Below, piece after piece: positions 6,674 to 12,934 of a DNA stretch of 12,934 nucleotides; positions within the stretch are counted from its first letter, which is position 1, and every line of letters begins with the position of its first letter. This stretch comes from an uncultured Rikenellaceae bacterium (GTDB taxonomy: Bacteria; Bacteroidota; Bacteroidia; Bacteroidales; Rikenellaceae), in assembly GCA_947038135.1 (NCBI GenBank), contig CAMQVM010000018.1, forward strand, positions 1 through 12,934. The letters are read 5' to 3'. The translations under genes and the position numbers were made by a program. The notes under the pieces are model-generated. The model saw only the letters and a list, made by a program, of their open reading frames with translations, made no database searches and was not told the origin of the DNA.

Positions 6674-7114
6674 TTAGATTAGTCTATAAGGTATTTTTCT
6701 TGCTGTCGACGACAAATGCGATACTCTTTGCAGATTAACAGCGCTGATTGCCGACTTAGGCGATGATACTAAACCTCTATCAGACATCCATTTATCACTA
6801 ATATAATCTATCAATAACTCTTCAATTTGAGCAGGCATATATATTGATTGCATTGAGTGGGTAATTTTAACTATATATACTATTTTGCCATCTTCATCTT
6901 GTTCATTTTCTTCTTTATCCAACAGGTGTAATATTATTTTACGTACCTGGTAATCTGCAAAAATCAGCTGCCTCTCTATCCAAGCACGATGATTTTTTGT
7001 TATATAATAATTTGAAGGCTCTAGTTTTTCATTATTCAACAATATATCTATTTTAGAATTTACATCTGCTGAAACATTACCTATCAAGCTCTCTTTATCT
7101 ATTGTTATATTCAT
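6674..7114 (-). CDS. Hypothetical phage structural protein in connector position
   Basis: This 146-residue protein is not recognised. Its N-terminal half appears mixed alpha/beta, with a basic WIERQLIFADYQVRKIILHLL segment (read as two adjoining helices). It continues with a short acidic linker (DKEENEQDEDGK) and ends in a helical region with a Ser/Arg-rich basic tail. It has the strongest Shine-Dalgarno-like site of the cluster (AAGGAGA, 6 bases before ATG), which supports this start. It follows the adaptor-like gene after 13 bases. Size and order (capsid, small head protein, adaptor, this gene) suggest a head-closure or tail-completion protein. This is inference from position. Confidence 0.55.
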   Translation of the reverse strand: MNITIDKESLIGNVSADVNSKIDILLNNEKLEPSNYYITKNHRAWIERQLIFADYQVRKIILHLLDKEENEQDEDGKIVYIVKITHSMQSIYMPAQIEELLIDYISDKWMSDRGLVSSPKSAISAVNLQRVSHLSSTARKIPYRLI

Positions 7115-7120
7115 ATTTTC

Positions 7121-7127
7121 TCTCCTT
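7121..7127 (-). promoter_or_regulatory. Shine-Dalgarno-like site
   Basis: AAGGAGA lies 6 bases before the ATG at 7114, immediately after the stop codon of the preceding gene. It is one of only two strong sites of this type in the cluster and fixes the start of the 146-residue protein. Confidence 0.6.
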
Positions 7128-7715
7128 CTATTTAATAGTAGACATTATATACATATATTGTGAGAGCGCATTATCTGACAACCCTTTTTCATTCATCACT
7201 TGTAGTGTTTTACTTGCCACCAACCAAGATAAGGCATCTACCAATTCTATTGGAAAATCATCTACATCGGTAACAAAACATTGTGCTATAGCTGTTTTAA
7301 TAATATGTTTTTCAGATTCATCTACATTAAAATAGACCAACCTGCTATTATCTAATGCTATTATTGGTGCGTAATTATTGGCACGGGTCACTTTATTTGT
7401 CTGTCTTTTAAGCAATTCTGATGTTAAAGGTGTAACTTCTCTCACCTCTTGTTTCCACCCTAGCATTTGAAATCGAAGAACACGTACAAGATTAGTGGGC
7501 ATATCCACAAATCCAGATCCATCTCCAATACTATGGGCTATAGAGGTAGAGAAGTCATACACATTATTTGCTAAATGTATCGGGGCACTCATTAAAGTTT
7601 GATTTGCTGCCTCAACAATAAAAGCATCAATAGGAAAATTCAATGATACTGTTTCATTTATACCCACCTCGTCTATCCTCTCCCTTATCTTTCTAATTAT
7701 ATCACTGTGTGTCAT
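7128..7715 (-). CDS. Phage adaptor / head-tail connector-like protein
   Basis: This 195-residue protein has the profile of phage adaptor proteins encoded shortly after the capsid gene. A helical N-terminus (MTHSDIIRKIRERIDEVG) is followed by IDAFIVEAANQTLMSAPIHL, then by DMPTNLVRVLRFQMLGWKQE and PIIALDNSRLVYFNVDE. It ends in a helical segment with P-I-E-L-V-D-A-L-S-W-L-V-A-S-K, where such proteins carry a packing helix. The general layout resembles families such as DUF6682, which join the portal to the tail. No portal gene is present in the window, so its ring partner is unknown. It lies 21 bases after the head-associated gene and 13 before the next. The family placement is from memory of the pattern and needs a profile search. 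Confidence 0.55.
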   Translation of the reverse strand: MTHSDIIRKIRERIDEVGINETVSLNFPIDAFIVEAANQTLMSAPIHLANNVYDFSTSIAHSIGDGSGFVDMPTNLVRVLRFQMLGWKQEVREVTPLTSELLKRQTNKVTRANNYAPIIALDNSRLVYFNVDESEKHIIKTAIAQCFVTDVDDFPIELVDALSWLVASKTLQVMNEKGLSDNALSQYMYIMSTIK

Positions 7716-7736
7716 ATCTTCATCTATTAATAATAG

Positions 7737-8144
7737 TTATTTAATTTTAAGTTTTGGAAAATCATAACCATGCAATACAGCAAACTGTCTGATTTTCAAA
7801 GAGGGCAGATTTGAAGCGAGGTCAACCGACAAATTTTGACGTACCCACTCAATTGCCATCTGTGCCGTTTTGATACTTGGCACCTCAATTACTTTATTTA
7901 CTACTTTACTACTAGCGGTTTTTTCAGGCTGAGGCACCTCTATATCGTAAGTTATAAATGATTTACCATAACTACTATCACTTTCGATAGCTTCTTGAAG
8001 CACTTTATTTGCTGTAACAAACGACCCATTAATTCTGTATGGGGTATTTACTCCACCCTTAAATCGTATTGATACTGTTTTATCTCCAACAGTTACATCA
8101 GTCACTAAATTTAGTGAGTTGAGTGAAATATATCTTTTTGTCAT
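7737..8144 (-). CDS. Small head-associated protein downstream of the capsid gene
   Basis: This 135-residue protein appears to have two parts. Residues 1-70 are beta-rich: KTVSIRFKGG, then YRINGSFVTANKVLQEAIESDSSYG split across a strand and a helix, then SFITYDIEV. After a Lys/Ser/Pro linker, residues about 90-135 form short helices ending HGYDFPKLKIK, which recalls the helix-extension-helix (HeH/SAP-like) modules seen at the ends of Bacteroidales prophage proteins in this position. A decoration or head-completion role fits its place directly after the capsid gene, and such C-terminal modules may bind nucleic acid. It is separated from the capsid gene by a terminator-like hairpin, so it may be made in smaller amounts. 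Function is not established. Confidence 0.55.
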   Translation of the reverse strand: MTKRYISLNSLNLVTDVTVGDKTVSIRFKGGVNTPYRINGSFVTANKVLQEAIESDSSYGKSFITYDIEVPQPEKTASSKVVNKVIEVPSIKTAQMAIEWVRQNLSVDLASNLPSLKIRQFAVLHGYDFPKLKIK

Positions 8145-8169
8145 AAAAATTGATTTTAATAGATTTTAG

Positions 8170-8205
8170 AAAAGGTCTGCTTTAAAATTACAATTAAAGC
8201 AGACC
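8170..8205 (-). terminator. Intrinsic terminator-like hairpin after the capsid gene
   Basis: GGTCTGCTTTAA (8174-8185) and TTAAAGCAGACC (8194-8205) form a perfect 12-bp stem with an 8-base loop. On the minus strand it is followed by TTTT. It lies 8 bases past the stop codon of the capsid gene and 25 bases before the next start. The short T-run suggests partial termination. That would give much capsid and little of the downstream tail and lysis proteins, a known arrangement in phages. Confidence 0.75.
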
Positions 8206-8213
8206 AAATTTTA

Positions 8214-9647
8214 TTATAATTTAGGTTTAATAATACAGTGGCAGTCTGGATAACACATTGTTAATGCGCTAACCTCTTGAATCACTTTAGCATCTGCATT
8301 CTTAGTACCAGAGCTCTTAAGGTCTAGGTTTGTGATACTCATAGGCACAAATTCGTGCTTTACAACATGTTCAAGGTCAAGTATCAAACCATGATCTTCC
8401 CATCCAGCCTCTCTAAACAGAGGAGCTAACACTACATCAAGAGTTCCAAAGTAGGTGTGTATTTTCCTAACATCTACCCCTAGTGTCACATCTTTTGATA
8501 CTGATGTCAATGTTTTATCAAATTCATCTATCATAGATAGCGATTTTAATAAACCAGACCCCGCAAATAGCACTCTATTTGTTGATCCGTTGTTACCATC
8601 AAACACCTCTTTCAACCAGTTGTTATAGTTCTCTTTGGTAATTGTTCTGTCGCCAGCACCTTTACCATACTCAACCACCTTCTCGATATCACGAGTAATA
8701 CCTCTAGTAAAATATGTATGATCATTACCAGCAGTATACTCACCCTCTTGACCAAACAACATTGAGAGCTCCATCTCCATCTTCATAGATAGGATATTTA
8801 CAGTTTCAAAATTTGTAAATCCCCACGCTACATCTTTCTTTGTAAGTCTATGAAAAGTAGACTCTTCTATCTGCGCCATGAAGTTTTGGCAATATTGCCA
8901 ACTTATTTCAGGATAGATAGCGAAAGGCTCTGTGCTGATAGACAACTCACTTTTTGCTTGTCCCATTCTGATAATCTCATTTGAAGCTATGAAATTTGGA
9001 ATCACAAACTTTGAAGCTAATGCGCCACCTTTTTTACCTCGCACACCACCAACAGCAATAACCTCGAGAACATTACCCGATTTTGACACTACATAAAACA
9101 TCACATCATCAATATGTGTTGTTGTGTCTCCAAGTGCCGACTCACCTTTTTTACCAGGGAGTGTAAGGTCTCTAAGAACAAATGTGTCATGAGCTCGCCA
9201 AATATCCGGATTAGATATCTTGACATAAAGAGTAACAGCTCCATTGCCTGAGGTGTATGTGTAAGAGCTCGCAGAAGCAGCACCCGAGCTACCATCACCA
9301 ACGGCTGAAGAGTCAAAAGTATCATATATAGGCTTATACGATGCTTGATAGTACCCGATTTTTTGAGACTCACATTTTTTGTTGTGTTTTAAATTTCTGA
9401 TAATGGTATCAAGTGGTGTTCTTGACGGCATCATCATTGTAACCGACGACGAAATATCTTCGCGAGTTAAATCGGGCGAGCTCATCTCTGAGTTTGCCAC
9501 TGTCACTGTCGAGGTGCTTGGCACACCAATAACAGCAAAAGCTACGATTGTTCCTGCAATAGCAGCGCCATCAAATAGTGTAGCAACTATTGCTACTAAG
9601 ACTACTGCTAACAGTAATAGTCTTTGTGTGTTCTGTTTGTTTTTCAT
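8214..9647 (-). CDS. Major capsid protein (SU10/DUF5309-like) with hydrophobic N-terminal extension
   Basis: This 477-residue protein resembles HK97-fold major capsid proteins of the DUF5309/SU10-like group. From residue 57 it has the typical opening: SPDLTREDIS, SVTMMMPSRTPLDTIIRN. Later come KKDVAWGFTNFETVNILSMK-type helical sequence, a GSGLLKSLSMIDEF segment, VDVRKIHTYFGTLDVVLAP and a C-terminal TMCYPDCHC. Residues 10-42 are unusual: two hydrophobic stretches (10-25 and 27-42) after a basic MKNKQNTQR, like a signal anchor or membrane hairpin. The next ATG in this region (Met55, at 9485) would remove it, but its leader offers no better start. The gene follows the scaffold-like gene by 79 bases, where only a weak promoter-like pair (TTTG, 17 bases, TATTCTTT) is seen. 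No capsid protease gene is nearby. Confidence 0.75.
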   Translation of the reverse strand: MKNKQNTQRLLLLAVVLVAIVATLFDGAAIAGTIVAFAVIGVPSTSTVTVANSEMSSPDLTREDISSSVTMMMPSRTPLDTIIRNLKHNKKCESQKIGYYQASYKPIYDTFDSSAVGDGSSGAASASSYTYTSGNGAVTLYVKISNPDIWRAHDTFVLRDLTLPGKKGESALGDTTTHIDDVMFYVVSKSGNVLEVIAVGGVRGKKGGALASKFVIPNFIASNEIIRMGQAKSELSISTEPFAIYPEISWQYCQNFMAQIEESTFHRLTKKDVAWGFTNFETVNILSMKMEMELSMLFGQEGEYTAGNDHTYFTRGITRDIEKVVEYGKGAGDRTITKENYNNWLKEVFDGNNGSTNRVLFAGSGLLKSLSMIDEFDKTLTSVSKDVTLGVDVRKIHTYFGTLDVVLAPLFREAGWEDHGLILDLEHVVKHEFVPMSITNLDLKSSGTKNADAKVIQEVSALTMCYPDCHCIIKPKL

Positions 9648-9726
9648 AAAAAAATTTTAAGTTAGAATTATATATATATAAAGTGTAAAAAGAATAGTTG
9701 GTATACAGCGCTACAAAACTACGTTA

Positions 9727-10581
9727 TTATTGAAATTTTCTACTTAACAGTTTTTGTATATACCCCTCATATTTAGCCTCATCACGCATTACACCACCCG
9801 ACGAAGAAGATGGCAACCCGTCACTATTTGAGTGCCTTCTAACAGCAATAACTTCATTTTTACCATCTACAACACCTTGTTGTCTAGCCTGCTTAACCTC
9901 TTTTTCAAAACTATATGCTTTCCACATAGCCTCAATAAGCTCTCGGTCTATTTCAGCATCAAACACCGATTCGATCACTTTATCAAGAAACTCAACAAAT
10001 TTAGAAACCTCCTCTTCTTCGATCTCATTATCCTCATAAAACTTATGGGCTACCTCGCCACACTCTTCACATTTATCAAGCCTCTGTTGCGCTTTCATTT
10101 TCAAAGTTTGACGTCGTTCTCTACTCTGTGCCACTGCCAAATTGTAGCTATCATAATCGTCTTCATCTTCCAATGGAGCTACATTTACTAGGTCACTCTT
10201 CACTAGTGCGACTCTAATAGGCGTCTCTTTTAACAATTCTTCGATAAAAATATATAATCGTGGGTTCGACACTAAAATTTGTGCAATTGTTCTATTTTGA
10301 TCTGACATCTTTTGACATAACTCAGAGCTATAAATAGTACTCTCAAGCACTCCATGTAACATATCATGGATATTCAGCTCACTTAATTCAGGGTGGACTT
10401 TTGATATATCTCGCCCGATATTCATCAAAATTTGTTCATACTCAAGGCAATTTTTACATACAATATCACCTTGTACACCATCTTTTGTTTCTACTTGATG
10501 ACTAGATTTCATACCACTACCTAAACTAGCATTTTTTGATACCTGCACTGCTTTTAAAGCGCTAATTTCCTTTTTTTTCAT
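9727..10581 (-). CDS. Scaffold-like acidic protein, first gene of the cluster
   Basis: This 284-residue soluble protein is rich in Glu, Asp, Lys and Ser, with long helix-prone stretches and a disordered Ser/Gly-rich segment (SDGLPSSSSGG) near the C-terminus. It sits immediately upstream of the capsid gene, where scaffolding proteins usually lie, and GVVDGKNEVI (about residues 237-246) resembles segments of such proteins. Two CxxC pairs (C42-K-N-C45 and C171-E-E-C174) are about 125 residues apart and could form a zinc site, which is not typical of scaffolds. I chose ATG at 10581 because the Bacteroidetes-type promoter ends downstream of the alternative ATG at 10647. The coding sequence begins ATG followed by eight A, a possible slippage site. 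A scaffold role is inferred from position and composition; a regulatory role is possible. Confidence 0.5.
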   Translation of the reverse strand: MKKKEISALKAVQVSKNASLGSGMKSSHQVETKDGVQGDIVCKNCLEYEQILMNIGRDISKVHPELSELNIHDMLHGVLESTIYSSELCQKMSDQNRTIAQILVSNPRLYIFIEELLKETPIRVALVKSDLVNVAPLEDEDDYDSYNLAVAQSRERRQTLKMKAQQRLDKCEECGEVAHKFYEDNEIEEEEVSKFVEFLDKVIESVFDAEIDRELIEAMWKAYSFEKEVKQARQQGVVDGKNEVIAVRRHSNSDGLPSSSSGGVMRDEAKYEGYIQKLLSRKFQ

Positions 10582-10609
10582 ATTATCACATTGATTATAA
10601 TTAGTGATG

Positions 10610-10641
10610 CAAAGGTATCTTATTACAATACCCGATTGAAA
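10610..10641 (-). promoter_or_regulatory. Bacteroidetes-type promoter of the phage-like cluster
   Basis: On the minus strand TACCTTTG (10617 to 10610) matches the -7 consensus TAnnTTTG exactly. TTTC (10641-10638), a one-base variant of the -33 box TTTG, lies 20 bases upstream. Transcription would begin near 10604, giving a leader of about 22 bases to the ATG at 10581. I see no other promoter of this quality in the fourteen-gene cluster, so this one probably drives all of it. Confidence 0.7.
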
Positions 10642-10655
10642 CCACATTGTAATAA
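10620..10655. promoter_or_regulatory. Operator-like inverted repeat over the cluster promoter
   Basis: TTATTACAAT (10620-10629) and ATTGTAATAA (10646-10655) are perfect 10-bp inverted arms separated by 16 bases. One arm lies between the -33 and -7 boxes and the other just upstream of -33, so the -33 box is in the spacer. The arms start 26 bases apart, about two and a half helical turns. A dimeric or paired repressor bound here would block the promoter. No regulator gene is present in the window to pair with it. Confidence 0.6.
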
Positions 10656-10784
10656 AAAATGTTTCTTAATTCACTAAATAAGCACTTATATGCTGAATAC
10701 AAAGCTTTTAAGTCTACAAAAAAGATTTAAAATTATATTGTACTTATGAAATAATCAATAACTTTATCACTATTTTAAATATCT

Positions 10785-10816
10785 TTTTTTACAAACAATA
10801 ATATTTTGTATCTTTG
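10785..10816 (+). promoter_or_regulatory. Bacteroidetes-type promoter of lptF
   Basis: TATCTTTG (10809-10816) matches the -7 consensus TAnnTTTG. The -33 region about 20 bases upstream is a T-run rather than a clear TTTG. Transcription from about 10822 would give a leader of roughly 74 bases before the ATG at 10896. It also rules out a TTG start at 10806, which would overlap the promoter. Confidence 0.6.
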
Positions 10817-10895
10817 TCGTTTAACTAATAAACCATTAAAGAGGATAGCTAAAACAAAACACTGTAATCTCGCCTCTGCAACTAGCAATACATTG

Positions 10896-12356
10896 ATGAA
10901 AACACTTAATAAATTTATATTAAAATCATATCTAGGTCCTATGGTGATGACTTTTTTCACTGTCACCTTTATATTAATGCTCAACTTTCTATGGTTGTAC
11001 ATTGACGAGTTGGTAGGAAAGGGGCTTCCTGCAATAGTTATAGCTGAGTTTATACTATATGCTACTAGTACGCTCATCCCTATGGGGCTTCCGTTAGCCA
11101 CTCTATTAGCAGCAATTATGACTATGGGTAACATGGGAGAGAGCAACGAGTTGCTGGCACTTAAAGCTTCAGGTTTATCACTACCTCGTATTATCAAGCC
11201 AATATTTATTGTAGCGATAATAGTTTCAATAACTAGTTTTTTTATTATAAATAACTATGTGCCCTACTCTTACACTAAAATGAACCTCTTACGACATGAT
11301 ATACTAAGACAAAGGCAACATATTGAGTTTAAAGATGGTGTGTTTTTTGACGGCATACCTAACCTTGCTGTTCGGGTAGAGACTCAAGACCCTGTTACAC
11401 GTCTATTAAATAACGTATTGATATATGATATTAGAAACGCAAATTCACCAAACACGATAATTGCAGATTCAGGTTACATCTCTTTATCACACAACAAAGA
11501 GTTTCTTCAGGTTGTACTTTTTGATGGTCACACCTACGAAGGCAATCGCACCTATGCATGGTACAATGCACCCACGCTACGGCTTCATAAATTTGACAGG
11601 CAAGAGATCCTTGTTGAGCTTGATGGTTTTAACTTCGAGCGTTCAGATGAACCTGTAAATTCTCAGGGTTCAATGTCACTAAACATCAATGAGCTAGATA
11701 CCAATATCGACTCATTAAACATTGTGGTTAAAGATAAGCTAAAATCATTTTCAGATGGGGTAATGAAGCGTTATTTATTTTCTCGTGACACCACTGTTAT
11801 AAGCATGACAGACTCTATACGTGAGTTAAAACATAAAATTTTAACTCGTGACAATATTATGTTTGACACGCTATCAATTAAAGATAAAAGTGAGGTGTTA
11901 AACGGGGCATCCTCAATGCTCAACAACATAAAATATTTTGCAGCAAGCGAGCATAACAACATACGCACAAGCACTATAACACTATACAGCTCGCTAATCG
12001 ATTACCACAAAAAGCTCTCTTTACCAATCTCTATCATCATCTTTTTTCTGATAGGGGCACCTCTTGGAGCAATTATCCGAAAAGGTGGTTTTGGAGCACC
12101 TATTATCATCTCCATACTATTTTTCATTATCTATTACATCATAACACTTACGGGCGAAAAATTAGTTCGTGATGGTGCATGGAGCGCTATTCAGGGTGTA
12201 TGGCTATCCTCTTTTATACTAGCACCAATAGCACTGTTCTTAACATACAAATCCACCACCGACTCCTCACTCTTAGACACGGGGTCATACATACGCAGAT
12301 TTTCAAAAATAAAATCTGCTATTAAAACAAAATTAAACAATCTTCTTAAAAAATAA
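10896..12356 (+). CDS. lptF: LptF/LptG-family permease (YjgP/YjgQ)
   Basis: This 486-residue protein is an inner-membrane component of the LptBFG ABC transporter, which extracts lipopolysaccharide from the inner membrane and passes it to the periplasmic bridge. It has the family layout: three N-terminal membrane segments (about 14-33, 50-75, 99-119), a large periplasmic region (about 120-375) whose first part should be the beta-jellyroll, and three C-terminal segments (about 376-394, 400-418, 430-450). The MGESNELLALKASG motif (79-92) is the cytoplasmic coupling region that contacts the LptB ATPase. The periplasmic part is longer than in Escherichia coli LptF, as is usual in Bacteroidetes. 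The ATG at 10896 places the start just before the first membrane segment and downstream of the promoter. LptF and LptG cannot be told apart here. ribB follows 66 bases later, supporting a native chromosomal locus. Confidence 0.9.
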   Translation: MKTLNKFILKSYLGPMVMTFFTVTFILMLNFLWLYIDELVGKGLPAIVIAEFILYATSTLIPMGLPLATLLAAIMTMGNMGESNELLALKASGLSLPRIIKPIFIVAIIVSITSFFIINNYVPYSYTKMNLLRHDILRQRQHIEFKDGVFFDGIPNLAVRVETQDPVTRLLNNVLIYDIRNANSPNTIIADSGYISLSHNKEFLQVVLFDGHTYEGNRTYAWYNAPTLRLHKFDRQEILVELDGFNFERSDEPVNSQGSMSLNINELDTNIDSLNIVVKDKLKSFSDGVMKRYLFSRDTTVISMTDSIRELKHKILTRDNIMFDTLSIKDKSEVLNGASSMLNNIKYFAASEHNNIRTSTITLYSSLIDYHKKLSLPISIIIFFLIGAPLGAIIRKGGFGAPIIISILFFIIYYIITLTGEKLVRDGAWSAIQGVWLSSFILAPIALFLTYKSTTDSSLLDTGSYIRRFSKIKSAIKTKLNNLLKK

Positions 12357-12422
12357 TTTGCTTTTTACAGAAGGTAAAGATAAAACAAAAAAATAATAAT
12401 TTTTTCACTAAAATAAAAAACA

Positions 12423-12934
12423 ATGAAAACAACATCACTTAATACAATAGAAGAGGCTTTAGTAGATATAGCAGCAGGAAAATTACTTATTGTTGTAGAC
12501 AACGAAGACCGTGAAAACGAGGGCGATTTTATTGCAGCAGCTGAGACAATCACTACCGAGATGGTAAATTTCATGGCAAGACATGGCAGGGGGCTTATAT
12601 GCGCACCACTTACTCGCACACGCTGCAAAGAGCTAGGTTTAGAGATGATGGTTGGCGACAACACCTCTCTGCACGCTACACCTTTTACTGTATCAGTCGA
12701 CTCATTACTTCATGGCTGCACCACAGGCATAAGTGCTTCAGACAGAGCTATAACCTTACGCTCTTTAGTTGCAGACGACACAAAGCCTGAGCATCTAGGT
12801 CGCCCAGGGCACATTTTTCCATTAATGGCTCAAGACAAAGGAGTTCTACGTCGTCCAGGTCACACCGAGGCTGTTGTAGACCTAACCCGCTTAGCTGGCA
12901 TGAAACCAGGAGGTGTACTTGTTGAAATCATGAA
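12423..12934 (+). CDS. ribB: 3,4-dihydroxy-2-butanone 4-phosphate synthase (partial; probably RibBA)
   Basis: The frame runs off the window after 170 complete codons. The enzyme converts ribulose 5-phosphate to 3,4-dihydroxy-2-butanone 4-phosphate plus formate, feeding riboflavin synthesis in the cytosol. The visible part carries the signature D26-N-E-D-R-E-N-E-G-D35 that binds magnesium and substrate, R-H-G-R-G-L-I-C (53-60), HATPFTVSVD (84-93), TTGISASDRA (100-109) and RRPGHTEA (143-150), including the conserved His147 near the active site. All key residues expected in this stretch are present. In Bacteroidetes the gene is commonly fused to GTP cyclohydrolase II (ribBA, about 400 residues), but the fusion point lies outside the window. 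It starts 66 bases after lptF with no clear promoter of its own, so it may be co-transcribed. Confidence 0.95.
   Translation, partial: MKTTSLNTIEEALVDIAAGKLLIVVDNEDRENEGDFIAAAETITTEMVNFMARHGRGLICAPLTRTRCKELGLEMMVGDNTSLHATPFTVSVDSLLHGCTTGISASDRAITLRSLVADDTKPEHLGRPGHIFPLMAQDKGVLRRPGHTEAVVDLTRLAGMKPGGVLVEIM

Larger units (their letters stand above)
10582..10895. other. Divergent promoter region between the phage-like cluster and lptF
   Basis: These 314 bases separate the first cluster gene from lptF and carry outward-facing control elements for both. On the left are a -7/-33 promoter and a perfect 10-bp inverted repeat for the cluster; on the right is a -7 box for lptF. The central part, about 10660-10780, is AT-rich with no gene, tRNA or clear attachment site. 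No gene for a repressor, terminase or portal lies here. Confidence 0.65.

Noticed and set aside
9689..9717. Candidate separate promoter for the capsid gene
   Set aside because: The -33-like TTTG is good, but the -7 candidate TATTCTTT has two mismatches to TAnnTTTG. It is mentioned only in the gene entry.
10582..10647. Upstream ATG extending the first cluster gene by 22 residues
   Set aside because: The exact -7 box at 10610-10617 lies downstream of this ATG, so a transcript from that promoter would not contain it.
10806..10895. TTG start extending lptF by 30 residues
   Set aside because: It overlaps the -7 box, and the extra residues are not a plausible cytoplasmic N-terminus. ATG at 10896 fits the usual distance to the first membrane segment.
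664..10895. Prophage attachment sites flanking the cluster
   Set aside because: I compared the two non-coding flanks by eye and found no shared stretch long enough to be a credible att core. A computed comparison could still find a short one.

Overview
The window looks like chromosomal DNA from an AT-rich member of the Bacteroidetes, probably Bacteroidales. Three things suggest this. Two promoters carry the Bacteroidetes -7 box (TAnnTTTG). Most genes lack Shine-Dalgarno sites and instead start after A/T-rich leaders. An LptF/LptG-type permease lies directly upstream of ribB, a pairing I know from this phylum. The species cannot be named from the sequence.

Layout. Bases 1-249 hold two tandem copies of a 122-bp palindromic repeat, the second ending just past the stop codon of a cytidine deaminase gene (cdd, minus strand, 250-663). 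Bases 664-1136 carry no convincing gene but contain a third, diverged, inverted copy of the repeat. From 1137 to 10581 fourteen genes run on the minus strand, almost head to tail. In transcription order they are: a scaffold-like acidic protein; an SU10/DUF5309-type major capsid protein with an added hydrophobic N-terminus; a small head-associated protein; an adaptor-like protein; two unrecognised connector-position proteins; a BppU-like beta protein; a tail fibre with HxH repeats; a second large appendage-type protein; two small unknowns; and a lysis cassette of holin-like protein, M15 peptidase and unimolecular-spanin-like lipoprotein. On the right, lptF (10896-12356) and ribB (from 12423, cut by the window end) run on the plus strand and look like host genes.

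How it works together. The cluster has its own promoter at about 10610-10641, embedded in a perfect 10-bp inverted repeat that looks like an operator. An intrinsic-terminator-like hairpin follows the capsid gene and could lower expression of the tail and lysis genes relative to capsid. All fourteen reading frames are intact, and most neighbours are separated by 1-21 bases, with one 1-base overlap.

The most interesting point is what is absent. There is no terminase, portal, protease, tape measure, tail tube, integrase or replication gene, and the position where terminase and portal would normally lie upstream of the capsid gene holds only a promoter and then a housekeeping gene. The cluster may be a domesticated phage particle, part of a split gene-transfer-agent-like system, or a recently trimmed prophage. 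The sequence alone does not decide between these.
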